Assembly (NCBI GenBank): GCA_940746715.1
Contig: CALNWN010000005.1
Coordinates: 186,001-250,000 of the forward strand
Length of the DNA stretch: 64,000 nucleotides
Origin: an uncultured Paraburkholderia sp.
GTDB lineage: Bacteria; Pseudomonadota; Gammaproteobacteria; Burkholderiales; Burkholderiaceae
Reading direction: 5' to 3'
The notes beneath the pieces are model-generated. The model was not told the DNA's origin, did not search any database, and saw nothing but the letters and a program-made list of their open reading frames with translations. Positions within the stretch are counted from its first letter, which is position 1. Each line of letters opens with the position of its first letter. This document shows positions 7,745 through 17,244 of the stretch, one piece after another. The translations under genes and the position numbers were made by a program.

Positions 7745-8807
7745 TCATGCGAATGACGCCCGCGCAGCCCGCCGGGCAAAGCCTGCGTTATAGATCGACC
7801 GGCGCCGAGTGCGCCGGTTTTTTTCGTGGCCTTGCTTCAGGTCGTTCGCGTCCTTCGGCACAGCGGCTTTCACGAGCGGAATGCGCACGATAAAGCGCGC
7901 CCCTCCCTCCGGCGCGTCTTCGTAATGCACGCTGCCGTGATGCAGCGCCATGATGTCGTGCACGATGGCGAGGCCGAGACCGGCGCCGCCGTCCACGCCG
8001 TTATCGCTCTGACCGTCGCCGCGGAAGAACCGCTTGAACAGATCGGCCTGCTGCGTATGAGGCACGCCCGCGCCATTGTCTTCGACCACGATCTCGGCCA
8101 TGCGCACGTCGTCCACCATGGTTTGCGACACGGTGACCGTGATGCGTCCGCCGTCGAAGTGCGACGGTGGCACATACTTCAGCGCGTTATCGAGCAGATT
8201 CGCGATCACTTCATGCAGCAACACGGGATTGCCGCGCGCGATCAACGGCTGATCGTTGGCGGGATCGTCGAGCCGCTGAAAACCCAGGTCGATGTGCGAG
8301 GCCAACGCGCGCGGTACCCATTCCGCGCCGGTGTCGAAGGCGAGCGCCGCCATGTCTACATTGACGAAGCGCGCGGCCTGCTCGGCCGGTTCCGCCCGCG
8401 CGAGCGACAGCAGCTGATTCGACAGACGCACCGCGCGATCCGCGGCCGCGCGCAGCTCACGCACCGCGGCGAGCGTCTGCTGCGGGTCGCGCGCGACGGC
8501 GGCCTGCTCCGCATGCAGCTTGACGGCCGTGAGCGGCGTGCGCAGCTGATGCGCGGCATCGGCGATAAATTTGCGCTGACCGTCGAGCGCGGTCTTGAGA
8601 CGGCCGAGCAGCGCGTTGACGGCGCCGGTCAGCGGGCGGATCTCGACGGGCACATAGGTTTCGTCGACCGGCTGGGGCATGATCGAGCGCGCGGGAAAAA
8701 GGCAGGCGCGAGGCGCCCTGAAGTTTCACCGGATGCCGGCAACTCGCGCACGCGGTGCGCTGCGCCGGCCCGGCGCCGTCGGGCCGCCAGCGGATGGCGG
8801 CCTTCAC
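7745..8807 (-). pseudogene. Sensor histidine kinase, sensor region lost and frame broken
   Basis: Partner of the response regulator just upstream; a GTG at 8807 starts VKAAIRWRPDGAG, 5 nt after the regulator stop, then the frame fails. The conserved C-terminal half is open from 8680: HAMP-like linker, H-box FIADAAHQLRTPLTAVKLHAEQ (given here as IADAAHQLRTPLTAVK), N-box NLLDNALKYVPP, G1 VEDNGAGVP and G2 GAGLGLAIVHDIM. Roughly 150 residues carrying the membrane segments and periplasmic sensor expected of a TctE/QseC-type kinase are missing between 8807 and 8680. The C-terminus also runs on through the terminator at 7799-7824, so its natural stop seems lost. Confidence 0.75.
7799..7824 (+). terminator. 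Rho-independent terminator after the SET gene
   Basis: CCGGCGC-CGAGT-GCGCCGG stem (7799-7817) followed by seven T. Confidence 0.9.
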
Positions 8808-8812
8808 GACGA

Positions 8813-9518
8813 TTATGTGGCCTGGCGGATTTTCTGCAACAGATAACCGAAACCGCGCACGGTGACGATTTCAACGCGGCAGTTTTCGAGCTTCTTGCGC
8901 ACGCGGTGCACATAGACCTCGATGGCCGTGTCGCCCAGATCGCCGCCGAAATGCGTCAGATGGTCCTGCAGTTGCGCCTTGCTGACCACGCGGCCATGGC
9001 GCAGCAGCAGCATTTCGAGCACGGCGAATTCGCGCGGCGAGAGTTCGAGCGGCTTGTCGTCGTTGAAAATGCGGCGATCCACGCCCGACAGGCGCACGCC
9101 GCCGAGCGACACTTCCGGACGCGGCATGTCGCCGTGCGGACCGCTGCGGCGCATCACGGCACGAATGCGCGCTTCGAGCTCGGTCGGCTCGAACGGCTTG
9201 AGCATGTAGTCGTCCGCGCCGGAATTGAGGCCTTGCACCCGGTCGTTCAGTTCGTCGCGCGCGGTGAGGATGATCACCGGATTATGGCGATTGCTCTGAC
9301 GGAAGCGCGAGAGCAGCGTCATGCCGTCGATGCCCGGCAAGCCGAGATCGAGGATCACCAGTTCGTGGCGGTTTTGCGTGAGGGCCTGTTCGGCGAAAAT
9401 GCCGTCGTGGACCATGTCGACGGTGAGGCCGGCTTGTTCGAGACTGCTTTGGATGCCGCGTGCGATGGGACGGTCATCTTCGGATGGGACGGTCATCTTC
9501 GATCAGAAGGAGTCGCAT
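8813..9518 (-). pseudogene. OmpR/TctD-type response regulator, frameshifted by a 19-bp tandem duplication
   Basis: The natural start is the ATG at 9518 (MRLLLIEDDRPI), followed directly by a perfect 19-bp tandem duplication (9464-9501) that shifts the frame. Downstream the receiver domain is intact (LVILDLGLPGIDGMTLL with phospho-Asp, Lys in YMLKPFEP), as is the winged-helix output domain (LSPREFAVLEMLLLRHG, EVYVHRVRKKLE, VRGFGYLL). A GTG or ATG inside the duplicated part could start a product lacking MRLLLIE, which includes the first beta strand, so a functional protein is doubtful. Removing one 19-bp unit restores a normal ~225-residue regulator. Operon partner: the kinase at 7745-8807. Confidence 0.8.
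9464..9501. repeat. Perfect 19-bp tandem duplication in response-regulator gene
   Basis: GATGGGACGGTCATCTTCG occurs at 9464-9482 and again at 9483-9501 with no mismatch. Deleting one copy restores the frame MRLLLIEDDRPIARG on the minus strand. Confidence 0.95.
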
Positions 9519-9646
9519 GGATTTCGCTCAAGTACAATGGGTTTAGGCGTTCGGGCAAGCGGTTCGCCGGGGCGCCTGCTTCACAGACTGGTTCGCCCGT
9601 CTGCTACATCGAGCAGCTTGCTCGCGCCCTCCGGATAATCGAAGCC

Positions 9647-9868
9647 ATGTCCGAGATCAGCATTCAGGAACTCGAAGCCGCGATCAACTTCTGGCGCGCC
9701 CGCTCACCCGCGAGCGGCGACGAACTCGTTCTGTGCAAGGAGGCAAGCGCGCTCTCCAAGCCGTATGCGCTCCTGATTGTACATTCAGGAGTGAGTGGCT
9801 GGATCATCGTGCTACCTCGTGTGCTGTGCGGGCGCCGGGAGGCGGGCGCTGCGTTCATTTTTCCATAG
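9647..9868 (+). pseudogene. DUF3717-type small protein with scrambled C-terminus
   Basis: The ATG at 9647 starts MSEISIQELEAAINFWRARS, then PASGDELVLCKEASALSKPYALLIV, which matches the ~45-residue core of the DUF3717 family, common in Burkholderiaceae and of unknown function. After about residue 47 the sequence (HSGVSGWIIVLPRVLCG) no longer looks like the family, and the frame runs into antisense phhA remnant sequence at 9850. A deletion that also removed the 3' part of phhA probably replaced the C-terminus. Confidence 0.6.
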
Positions 9869-9943
9869 GCGCACATGTAGTCGGCGAACACGGGGTTTGA
9901 TCAGCAGCGGCACGTGGCCGAACAGATCGTGGAAACAGTCCGG
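9850..9943 (-). pseudogene. phhA: phhA remnant: 31-codon active-site island of phenylalanine 4-hydroxylase
   Basis: On the minus strand, bases 9943-9850 encode PDCFHDLFGHVPLLINPVF followed by ADYMCAYGK. This is the iron-binding core of bacterial phenylalanine 4-monooxygenase, including both His ligands (FHDLFGHVP). Upstream (SRISM) and downstream (MNAAPASRR) residues do not match, so both flanks (expected total ~300 residues) are gone. The enzyme hydroxylates phenylalanine to tyrosine with tetrahydropterin. The adjacent divergent Lrp-type gene is its usual neighbour in Burkholderia, supporting the identification. Confidence 0.75.
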
Positions 9944-10079
9944 CATTGAAATGCGGCTTGGAGCGCGTGACCGTGCAAGTGTAGAGCCTGTTCATGTGGT
10001 GGGAGCGCATGTTGGGTGCGTTGCGGCCGCGCTATGTGATAATTGCGCATAAAGCATCGATTCAATGCGAATTTCCTAC

Positions 10080-10570
10080 ATGCTAGATCTCGACCATTTC
10101 GATCTCGCGCTGCTCGACGTACTGCAGCGCTTCGGCGCGCCACGCATCAGCAGCTTGCCGAACAGGTGCCGCTGTCGCCGTCGCAGATTGGGCGGCGCTT
10201 GCAGCGGCTCGAGCAGGTCGGTGTGGTGGACGGCTATCGCGTCGTGCTGCGGCCGGAAAAGCTCGGCTTGGGCGTCACCGCTTTTACAAGCCTGAAGCTG
10301 AAACATCACGGCGACTCGATCATCGAGCAGTTCCAGCAGCAGATCGACGTGTTGCCAGAAGTGCTGGAATGCCACGCGGTGGTGGGCGACGCCGACTATC
10401 TGCTGCGCATCGTCGCGCCCGACCTCAACTACCTCTCCACCTTCGTCATGAAAAAGCTGATGCGCGTGCCGGGCGTGGATAGCGTGCGCTCGAACATCGT
10501 GCTCACCACGTTCAAGCGCAACGGGCCGCTGCCGCTTGCGCATCTGTCGCCGGGAACGGCCGCGGGCTGA
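10080..10570 (+). pseudogene. Lrp/AsnC-family regulator, single-base frameshift
   Basis: Start ATG at 10080: MLDLDHFDLALLDVLQRFG is in one frame, then RATHQQLAEQVPLSPSQIGR and the rest is in another, from about 10135. CTTCGGCGCGCC needs one extra C to join RFG-RATHQQL, so a single base is missing inside the helix-turn-helix. The remainder reads through to 10570 and carries the RAM ligand domain (VLPEVLECHAVVGDADYLLR). It probably controlled phenylalanine degradation, given the adjacent phhA remnant; both are dead. Confidence 0.78.
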
Positions 10571-10619
10571 GTCACCCGCGAGCGGCCGCAATGGCGCGGA
10601 TTTGCGCTGATCGGCGCGG

Positions 10620-11160
10620 CTATGCGGCCCGCTTCGGCTCGCCGTTCGGGTTGCTCAGCAAATCGACATAGGCCACCGCCACGAGATCCGTTTCCGGCAC
10701 GCCGAGGCTCGCGAACATCGCATGCGCTTCCGCGTGGCCGTGTTCCTCGTCGTCGTCCTGTCCGAGCATCACTTCGAGTTCGACGAAATCGCCAAGGCCG
10801 TCGACGCGGTCCAGATGAATGCGCGTGCGCCCCGCGAGATAGACGTGCCGTTCCCTTGGTGACGATGCCGCGCGTGGTCAGCGCCGTGGCCAGCAGCGCG
10901 TGCATGGCTTCGGGATTCGTCACTGGGCTGCGCGTGTAGTAGGAGGCCTTCGGCCCGTCGCGGTCGTCGCGCTGGTAGAAGATCAGTTCGGCGGGCGTGC
11001 CGTCGTCGAACTGGCGCAGCTTCAGGCGCCCGCGCGGCACGTCGTAGAAAAAGTCCTGCTGGCGGAAGATCAGCGGCGCGTCCGGCGCGAGCTGCGCCGC
11101 GCGTTCGCGCAGCTGCTCGAAATGCTGGGCGCGGGCTTTTATTTCGATGTTGCGTGCCAT
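10620..11160 (-). pseudogene. CYTH-domain protein, frameshifted
   Basis: Start ATG at 11160 (MARNIEIKARAQHFEQLRER), with the EIKA signature of CYTH (class IV adenylate cyclase/thiamine triphosphatase) proteins, in frame to GIVTKG near 10858. The continuation HVYLAGRTRIHLDRVDGLGD and FVELEVMLG, ending SNPNGEPKRAA and a TAG at 10620-10622, is in another frame. A 1-2 bp loss at AAGGGAACGGC explains it. CYTH tunnel enzymes act on triphosphate compounds; the specific reaction of this subfamily (~178 aa) is not known. The basic and acidic tunnel residues remain on both sides of the break. Confidence 0.78.
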
Positions 11161-11420
11161 GTCGGGCTCCTGTCGGCAATGGGATGGCCGGCGGCTTGCG
11201 TCGTGAGCGGCGAAGCTGCCGGGAAAGACAGAGTCGGTTGGAACGGAAAAGCGGCGAGACGGGCGCATGAGCGAACCGCCAATCTAACAAAAACTGCGTG
11301 ACGCCACGCTTTCATGCAGCAGCGAAGCGTAGGCGCGGCATCGCGCGCGCCGTCATGAGAACCGCTCATATCGCGGCGCGTCATGCTCAGACGATCTTCA
11401 GGGCGTCCTCGGGGCGTCCG

Positions 11421-11837
11421 TCAGCTGGTCCATTGCAACTCGATCAGCTTGAGCGCAGCGGCTATCGCCGGTTCGTCCTTGCGTTCGGCAAGCGCGATGA
11501 AGCTCAGTTGCGTCGGCACCGTAACGCCTTCCATGATCGTCAGGGCATGCGCGTGCGCCTCGGCAAGCGCAATCGCGTCGCGCGCCAGCGTCAGTCCCAC
11601 GCCGGATTTGACGAGATCGAGCATGGACGGCTCCTGATCCACTTCCGCGACCTTCACCGGCTTCACGCCGGCCTCGCCGAATGCGCGCGACAGCAGCCGG
11701 TTGTGCGCGGAGGCAGGCGGCGTCCAGATCCACGGAAAGGCGGCGAGCGAGCGCCAGTCGCGCGCGCCTTTGACGCGGTCTTTCCAGCCGGCCGGCGCCA
11801 GCACGCCATTCTCGTGGCGGAAGATCGCAGCAGCCAT
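11421..11837 (-). pseudogene. LysR-family regulator, only the C-terminal half of the effector domain remains
   Basis: About 135 residues ending IAAALKLIELQWTS match the C-terminal part of a LysR substrate-binding domain (WTPPASAHNRLLSRAFGEAG; SMLDLVKSGVGLTLARD). The helix-turn-helix and first effector subdomain, about 160 residues, are absent; the frame degenerates at 11837, only 34 bp from the divergent mmsA start. A deletion removed the regulator 5' half and the shared promoter. It presumably regulated mmsA. Confidence 0.72.
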
Positions 11838-11870
11838 CCCGGATGATGGTCCACAACCGAGAGGAACAAC

Positions 11871-13379
11871 ATGAGCGAGACATATTGCAGGACGAAACCG
11901 TCCGCGCGGGTGCCGGCGTGCGTACGCTGGCGCATTTCATCAACGGTAAGGCTATCGACGGAACCAGCGGCCGTCACGGCGACGTCTTCAATCCCGCACT
12001 CGGCGAAGTGAGCGCGCGTGCCGCTCGGCAGCGTGGCCGAAGTGGACGCCGCGGTTGCCGCCGCCTATGCCGCGTTTCCCGCGTGGAGCGAAACGGCGCC
12101 CATCAAGCGGGCGCGCGTGCTGTTCAAGTTCAAGGAGTTGCTCGACCGCCATCATGACGAGCTTGCGGAGTTGATCACGCGCGAGCACGGCAATGTGTTT
12201 TCCGACGCGAAGGGCGAGGTGATGCGCGGCATCGAAGTCGTCGAGTTCGCGTGCGGCATTCCCAATCTGCTCAAGACCGACTTCACCGACCAGATTGGCG
12301 GCGGCATCGACAACTGGAATCTGCGCCAGCCGCTTGGGGTGGTCGCCTGCATTACGCCGTTCAATTTTCCGATGATGGTGCCGTGCTGGATGTTCCCCGT
12401 CGCCATCGCCTGCGGCAACACGTTCGTGCTGAAGCCGTCGGAGCGCGACCCGTCGGCGTGTTCAACGTCGTGCACGGCGACAAGGTCGCCGTCGACGCGC
12501 TGCTCGTGCACCCCGACGTCAGCGCGGTGTCGTTTGTCGGCTCCACGCCGATTGCCGAATACATGCACACGGAAGGCACGAAGCACGGCAAGCGCGTGCA
12601 GGCGTTGGGCGGCGCCAAGAATCACCTCGTCGTGATGCCCGACGCCGATCTCGACCAGGCCGTCGATGCGCTGATCGGCGCCGCATACGGTTCGGCGGGC
12701 GAGCGTTGCATGGCGATTTCCGTGGCCGTCGCGGTCGGGCATATCGCCGATGAGCTGATCGAGCGGCTCACGCCCCGCGTGAAGAGTCTGAAGATTCTGA
12801 ACGGCATGGAATCGGCTGCCGAAATGGGACCGTTGGTGACCGCCGCGCGGCTCGCAAAGTGCTGGGCTATATCGAAGCCGGTGTCGCCGCGGGTGCGAAG
12901 CTCGTCGTGGATGGCCGCGCTCATCGGGTCGACGGACACGAGAAGGGGTTCTTTCTCGGCGGTACGTTGTTCGACAATGTGTCGACCGATATGAAGATTT
13001 ACCGCGAGGAAATTTTCGGGCCGGTGTTGTGCGTGGTACGCGTGCCGGATTTCGCGTCGGCGGTAGAGCTGATCAACGTCAACCAGTTTGCGAACGGCGT
13101 GTCGTTGTTCACGTCGGATGGCGGGATCGCGCGCGCATTCTCGCGGCAGATCCAGATCGGCATGGTCGGCATCAATGTGCCGATTCCCGTGCCGATGGCG
13201 TGGCATTCGTTCGGCGGCTGGAAGAAGTCGCTGTTCGGCGATCACCACGCGTACGGCGAGGAAGGCGTGCGGTTCTACACGCGCTACTGCGGTTCTACAC
13301 GCGCTACAAGAGCATCATGCAGCGCTGGCCTGACAGCATCGCGAAGGGCGCCGAGTTCACCATGCCGGTCGCTAAGTAG
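11871..13379 (+). pseudogene. mmsA: Methylmalonate-semialdehyde dehydrogenase, five lesions
   Basis: RBS GAGGA precedes the ATG at 11871 (MSET). The CoA-acylating dehydrogenase is then spread over several frames: [36 protein letters not shown]...[38 protein letters not shown]...[12 protein letters not shown] with the catalytic Cys; [19 protein letters not shown]...[11 protein letters not shown]; and [19 protein letters not shown]. Breaks: near 11900, loss of a CG dinucleotide near 12015, a deletion of ~40 bp near 12455 between TCGGCGT-like repeats, a 1-bp loss near 12857, and a 20-bp tandem duplication at 13268-13307. The enzyme serves valine/myo-inositol breakdown. Confidence 0.88.
13268..13307. 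repeat. Perfect 20-bp tandem duplication near the mmsA 3' end
   Basis: TGCGGTTCTACACGCGCTAC at 13268-13287 is repeated exactly at 13288-13307. Removing one unit restores [13 protein letters not shown]. Confidence 0.95.
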
Positions 13380-13499
13380 TGCTCATGATGTTGGCCTTCG
13401 GCGACGCTCGCGCAGTCCTTCGCGCGGTACGCCGAAGGCATCGATAAAGCCGGTTGCCGCTTGCGGCCCCGCCGGCAAAAATGATTAGGAGACTGAACG

Positions 13500-14696
13500 A
13501 TGAGCCACGTGCAAGCCGCGTCTTCGGAGCGGCGTCTCGAAGGCGGGTTCGACTACATCATTGTCGGCGCGGGGACGGCGGGCTGTGTGCTCGCCAATCG
13601 CCTGACCGAAGATGCCGACGTGCAAGTGCCCTGCTCGAAGCGGGCGGCAAGGACGACTATCACTGGATTCATGTGCCGGTCGGCTATCTGTACTGCATCG
13701 GCAATCCTCGCACTGACTGGCTTTACAAAACGCAGGCGGAGCCGGGCCTCAATGGGCGCGCGCTTTCGTATCCGCGCGGCCGCGTGCTCGGCGGTTGTTC
13801 GTCGATCAACGGCATGATCTACATGCGCGGCCAACGCGAGGATTACGACGAATGGGCGCGCGTGACGAACGACGCGTCGTGGTCGTGGAAGGCGGTGCTG
13901 CCGGTCTTCAAACGCAGTGAAGATCACTACGCGGGCGCGAGCGAAGCGCATGGCGCGGGAGGTCCGTGGCGCATCGAAAAACAGCGCCTCAAGTGGAAGA
14001 TACTCGAGGAGTTTTCGAAGGCCGCGCAACAAACAGGCATTCCCGCCACCGACGACTTCAACCGCGGCGACAACACCGGCGTCGGCTATTTCGACGTCAA
14101 TCAGAAGCGCGGCATCCGCTGGAACGCGTCGAAGGCATTCTTGCGTCCGGCAATGCGGCGGCCGAATCTCACCGTCATCACCGGCGCGCACACGCAGCGT
14201 GTCATCTTCGAGGGACGCCGCTGCACCGCCGTCGAATATCGCGGCGATGGTATCGACTACGTGGCGAAGGCGCGCTGCGAAGTGATATTGAGTTCGGGCG
14301 CGGTCAACTCGCCGCAACTGCTCGAGTTGTCCGGCATCGGAAACGGCGCGCGTCTGCAGAGCCTGGGTATCGGCGTGGTCAACGATCTGCACGGCGTCGG
14401 CGAAAATTTGCAGGATCATTTGCAACTGCGCATGGCCTATCGCGTCGACGGCGTTCGCACGCTCAATACGGCGTCCGCGCATTGGTGGGGCAAGCTGATG
14501 ATCGGCATGCAGTACGCGCTTTTTCAAAGCGGTCCCATGTCGATGTCGCCGTCGCAACTGGGCGCGTTCGCGAAGTCCGATCCCGACGATCGCTCGCTCA
14601 CGCGTCCCGACCTCGAATATCACGTGCAGCCGCTTTCGCTGGATCGCTTCGGCGAGCCGCTGCACCGCTTCAATGCATTCACCGCGTCTGTGTGCC
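13500..14696 (+). pseudogene. GMC-family FAD oxidoreductase (choline dehydrogenase-like), 3' third deleted
   Basis: AGGAG precedes the ATG at 13500. The N-terminus has the FAD dinucleotide motif YIIVGAGTAGCVLANRL and then breaks near 13628. The rest, in the frame ending at 15439, carries EAGGKDDYHWIHVPVGY, RGRVLGGCSSINGMIYMRGQ (GMC signature 1) and SSGAVNSPQLLELSGIG (signature 2). At about 14696 (ASVC) the protein changes abruptly into an ABC ATPase, so the C-terminal ~170 residues, including the catalytic His region, were deleted. GMC enzymes oxidise alcohols with FAD; the substrate here is unknown. Confidence 0.82.
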
Positions 14697-15059
14697 TGAC
14701 CGATTTCGCCGATGTGTTGACGGTCGAACTCTCCTATGGCCGCAAGCGCGCGCTCGAAATCGCGACCACGCTCACCATGGAGCCCGAGCTGATGATGCTC
14801 GACGAACCGACGCAAGGCATGGGCCACGAAGACGTCGACCGCGTCACAGCGCTGATCAAAAAAGTATCGAGCGGCCGCACGATCCTGATGGTCGAACAGA
14901 ATATGAACGTGATCGCCGGCATCTCCGACACGATCACCGTGCTGCAACGGGGCGAAGTGCTCGCCGAGGGCACGTATGCCGACGTGTCGAAGAATCCGCA
15001 TCGTGATGCAAGCCTACATGGGCAGCGCCGACGCGGCGCTCGCCGGAGCCCACGCATGA
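14697..15059 (+). pseudogene. livG: LivG-type ABC ATPase, N-terminal half with Walker A deleted
   Basis: Follows the GMC fragment in frame. Present: signature region LSYGRKRALEIATTL, Walker B ELMMLDEPTQGMGHED, the H-loop region (TILMVEQNMNVIAG, where Gln stands at the usual His position) and VLQRGEVLAEGTY. The first ~140 residues, with the Walker A P-loop and Q-loop, are missing, so ATP cannot be bound normally. Near 15002 a further small indel shifts the tail (VMQAYMGSADAALAGAHA, TGA at 15057-15059) out of frame. The original stop overlaps the livF ATG (ATGA). It belongs with the binding protein and permeases at 15.9-19 kb. Confidence 0.8.
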
Positions 15060-15803
15060 ACACAATTGCCGAGCGCGAAAGCCTCGAGGTGAGCGGGCAG
15101 GCCGCGGGCGCGCCTGCACTCCAGATCGCGGGACTGCAAGCCTGGTACGGGGAATCACATATCCTGCATGGCGTCGATCTGACCGTGGACCGCGGCGAGG
15201 TCGTCACGCTGCTCGGCCGCAATGGCGCAGGGCGTACCACCACCTTGCGCGCGATCATGGGCCTCACGGGCCGGCCCACGGGGTCGATCCGCATTGGCGC
15301 GAAACGATCAATCTGCCCACGCATCGCATTGCGCATCACGGCATTGGTTACTGCCCCGAAGAGCGCGGCATTTTCTCGAGTCTCTCGTGCTAGGAAAACC
15401 TGTTGCTGCCGCCGCCCGTCGGCGACAAGGCGCACATGATGTCGATCGAGGAAATCTATGCGATGTTCCCGAATCTGCAGGAACGCCGCATGAGCCAGGG
15501 CACACGTCTCTCGTGCGGCGAGCAGCAGGTTGGCGCGTATTCTGCGCACGGGCGCCAACCTGCTGCTGCTCGACGAGATATCCGAAGGGCTCGCGCCTGT
15601 CATCGTGCAGGCGCTTGCGCGCATGATCGTCAACGCTCAAGGCGCGCGGCTACACGATTGTGATGGTCGAACAGAATTTCCGCTTTGCCGCGCCGCTTGC
15701 CGATCGCTTCTACGTGATGGAGCACGGAACGATCGTCGAACACTTCGGGGCTAGTGAACTCGAAAGCAAGATGCCGGTCCTGCATGATCTGCTAGGCGTG
15801 TAG
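15056..15803 (+). pseudogene. livF: LivF-type ABC ATPase, nonsense codon plus three frameshifts
   Basis: ATG at 15056; LHGVDLTVDRGEVVTLLGRN then GAGRTTTLRAIMGLTG (Walker A, with Arg at the usual Lys position). Frame breaks near 15299, 15527 and 15640. A TAG at 15391-15393 replaces the expected acidic codon in SLSC*ENLLLPP. The signature reads LSCGEQQ instead of LSGGEQQ. The remaining parts are LLLLDEISEGLAPVIVQALA (Walker B) and MVEQNFRFAAPLADRFYVME, ending at the TAG at 15801. The damage shows the transporter has no working second ATPase. Confidence 0.82.
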
Positions 15804-15856
15804 AGAGAACGCCCCATTGCCTCTGATAACCACAAGCGAAGAACCAGGAGACACGA

Positions 15857-17074
15857 ATGAAAAAGAACCCACTCGCGCGAATTGCTTTAGTCTGTTTCGC
15901 GGTCGCGGCCGGCGCCGCCATCACCATGAGCAGCGCGCAAGCGGCAGACGATGCAGTGAAGATCGGCTTCATCACCGATATGTCGGGGCTTTACGCGGAC
16001 ATCGACGGCCAGGGCGGTCTCGAAGCGATCCGCATGGCCGTGGCCGATTTCGGCGGCAAGGTCAACGGCAAGCCGATCACGGTGCTGTATGCGGACCACC
16101 AGAACAAGGCGGACATTATTGCAGCGTCGCGTGCGCGCGAATGGATGGATCGCGACGGTCTCGATCTGCTGATCGGCGGTACGAACTCGGCAACGGGTCT
16201 TTCGATGAACACCGTCGCGGGTGAAAAGCACAAGGTGTACATCAGCATCGGTGCGGGCGCCGACACGCTGACCAACGAGCAATGCACGCCGTACACCATT
16301 CACTATGCGTACGACACCACCGCGCTCGCAAAGGGCACGGGCTCGGCAGTGGTGAAGCAGGGCGGCAAGACGTGGTACTTCCTGACCGCCGACTACGCGT
16401 TCGGCAAGGCGCTAGAAAAGAACACGTCGGATGTGGTGAAGGCGAGCGGCGGCCAGGTGCTGGGCTCGGTGCGTTATCCGCTGTCAGCGTCGGACTTCTC
16501 GTCGTTCCTGCTGCAGGCGCAGTCGTCGAAAGCGCAGGTTCTCGGTCTCGCGAATGCAGGCGGCGATACCATCAACTCGATCAAGGCGGCAAAGGAATTC
16601 GGCATCACGAAGACCATGAAGCTCGCTGCGTTGCTGATGTTCATCAACGACGTGCATAGCCTCGGTCTAGAGACGACGCAGGGCCTCGTGCTGACCGACA
16701 GCTGGTACTGGAACAAGGACGCGAACACGCGCAAGTGGGCGCAGCGCTACTTCGACAAGATGCGCAAGATGCCGTCGAGCCTGCAGGCCGCTGACTACTC
16801 CGCGACGATGAATTACCTGGAGGCGGTGCAGGCGGTCGGTTCGACCGATGCCGACAAGGTGATGGCGCAACTCAAGAAGACGAAGATCGACGACTTCTAT
16901 GCAAAAGGCTACATCCGTCAGGACGGCAGCATGATCCACGACATGTACCTGATGCAGGTGAAGACGCCGGCGGAGTCGAAAGAACCGTGGGACTACTACA
17001 GGATCACCGCGACGATCCCCGGCGAGCAGGCGTTCACAACAAAGGCGGAAACGCGCTGCGCGCTGTGGAAGTAA
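15857..17074 (+). CDS. Branched-chain amino-acid-type ABC transporter substrate-binding protein
   Basis: 405 aa with AGGAG before the ATG. The N-terminal signal peptide is MKKNPLARIALVCFAVAAGA with cleavage probably after SSAQA. The mature part is a Peripla_BP_6/LivK-type fold: VKIGFITDMSGLYADIDGQG, LIGGTNSATGLSMN, WYFLTADYAFGKALEKN, VLGLANAGGDTINSIKAA. Family members bind amino acids, amides or aromatic acids in the periplasm and deliver them to LivHM. The frame is intact, but both ATPases upstream are broken, so the protein is probably an orphan. The ligand cannot be assigned. Confidence 0.88.
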   Translation: MKKNPLARIALVCFAVAAGAAITMSSAQAADDAVKIGFITDMSGLYADIDGQGGLEAIRMAVADFGGKVNGKPITVLYADHQNKADIIAASRAREWMDRDGLDLLIGGTNSATGLSMNTVAGEKHKVYISIGAGADTLTNEQCTPYTIHYAYDTTALAKGTGSAVVKQGGKTWYFLTADYAFGKALEKNTSDVVKASGGQVLGSVRYPLSASDFSSFLLQAQSSKAQVLGLANAGGDTINSIKAAKEFGITKTMKLAALLMFINDVHSLGLETTQGLVLTDSWYWNKDANTRKWAQRYFDKMRKMPSSLQAADYSATMNYLEAVQAVGSTDADKVMAQLKKTKIDDFYAKGYIRQDGSMIHDMYLMQVKTPAESKEPWDYYRITATIPGEQAFTTKAETRCALWK

Positions 17075-17244
17075 GCGCGGCGTGATGGCCTGACCGACGG
17101 CTGGCTGTCCGCGGGCAGAGAGCCGTTCGTTTGCGTTGTTCCGTTTGTTTCATATGGCGCGCGGCCGGCGTCATGCGAGTGCTGTTCGCGTGCCGGCCCG
17201 ATTGTGCGCGACCGATCTCACCTTGACGATGGGTGAAGGCTTCA

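Noticed and set aside
7826..9868. 680-codon plus-strand frame
   Set aside because: Antisense shadow of the kinase/regulator pair; Arg/His-rich, no family features. Only its last ~70 codons (from 9647) are a real plus-strand remnant.
11871..13379. Programmed frameshifting in mmsA and similar genes
   Set aside because: Five separate lesions including deletions and a 20-bp duplication; no slippery site with downstream structure would rescue them.
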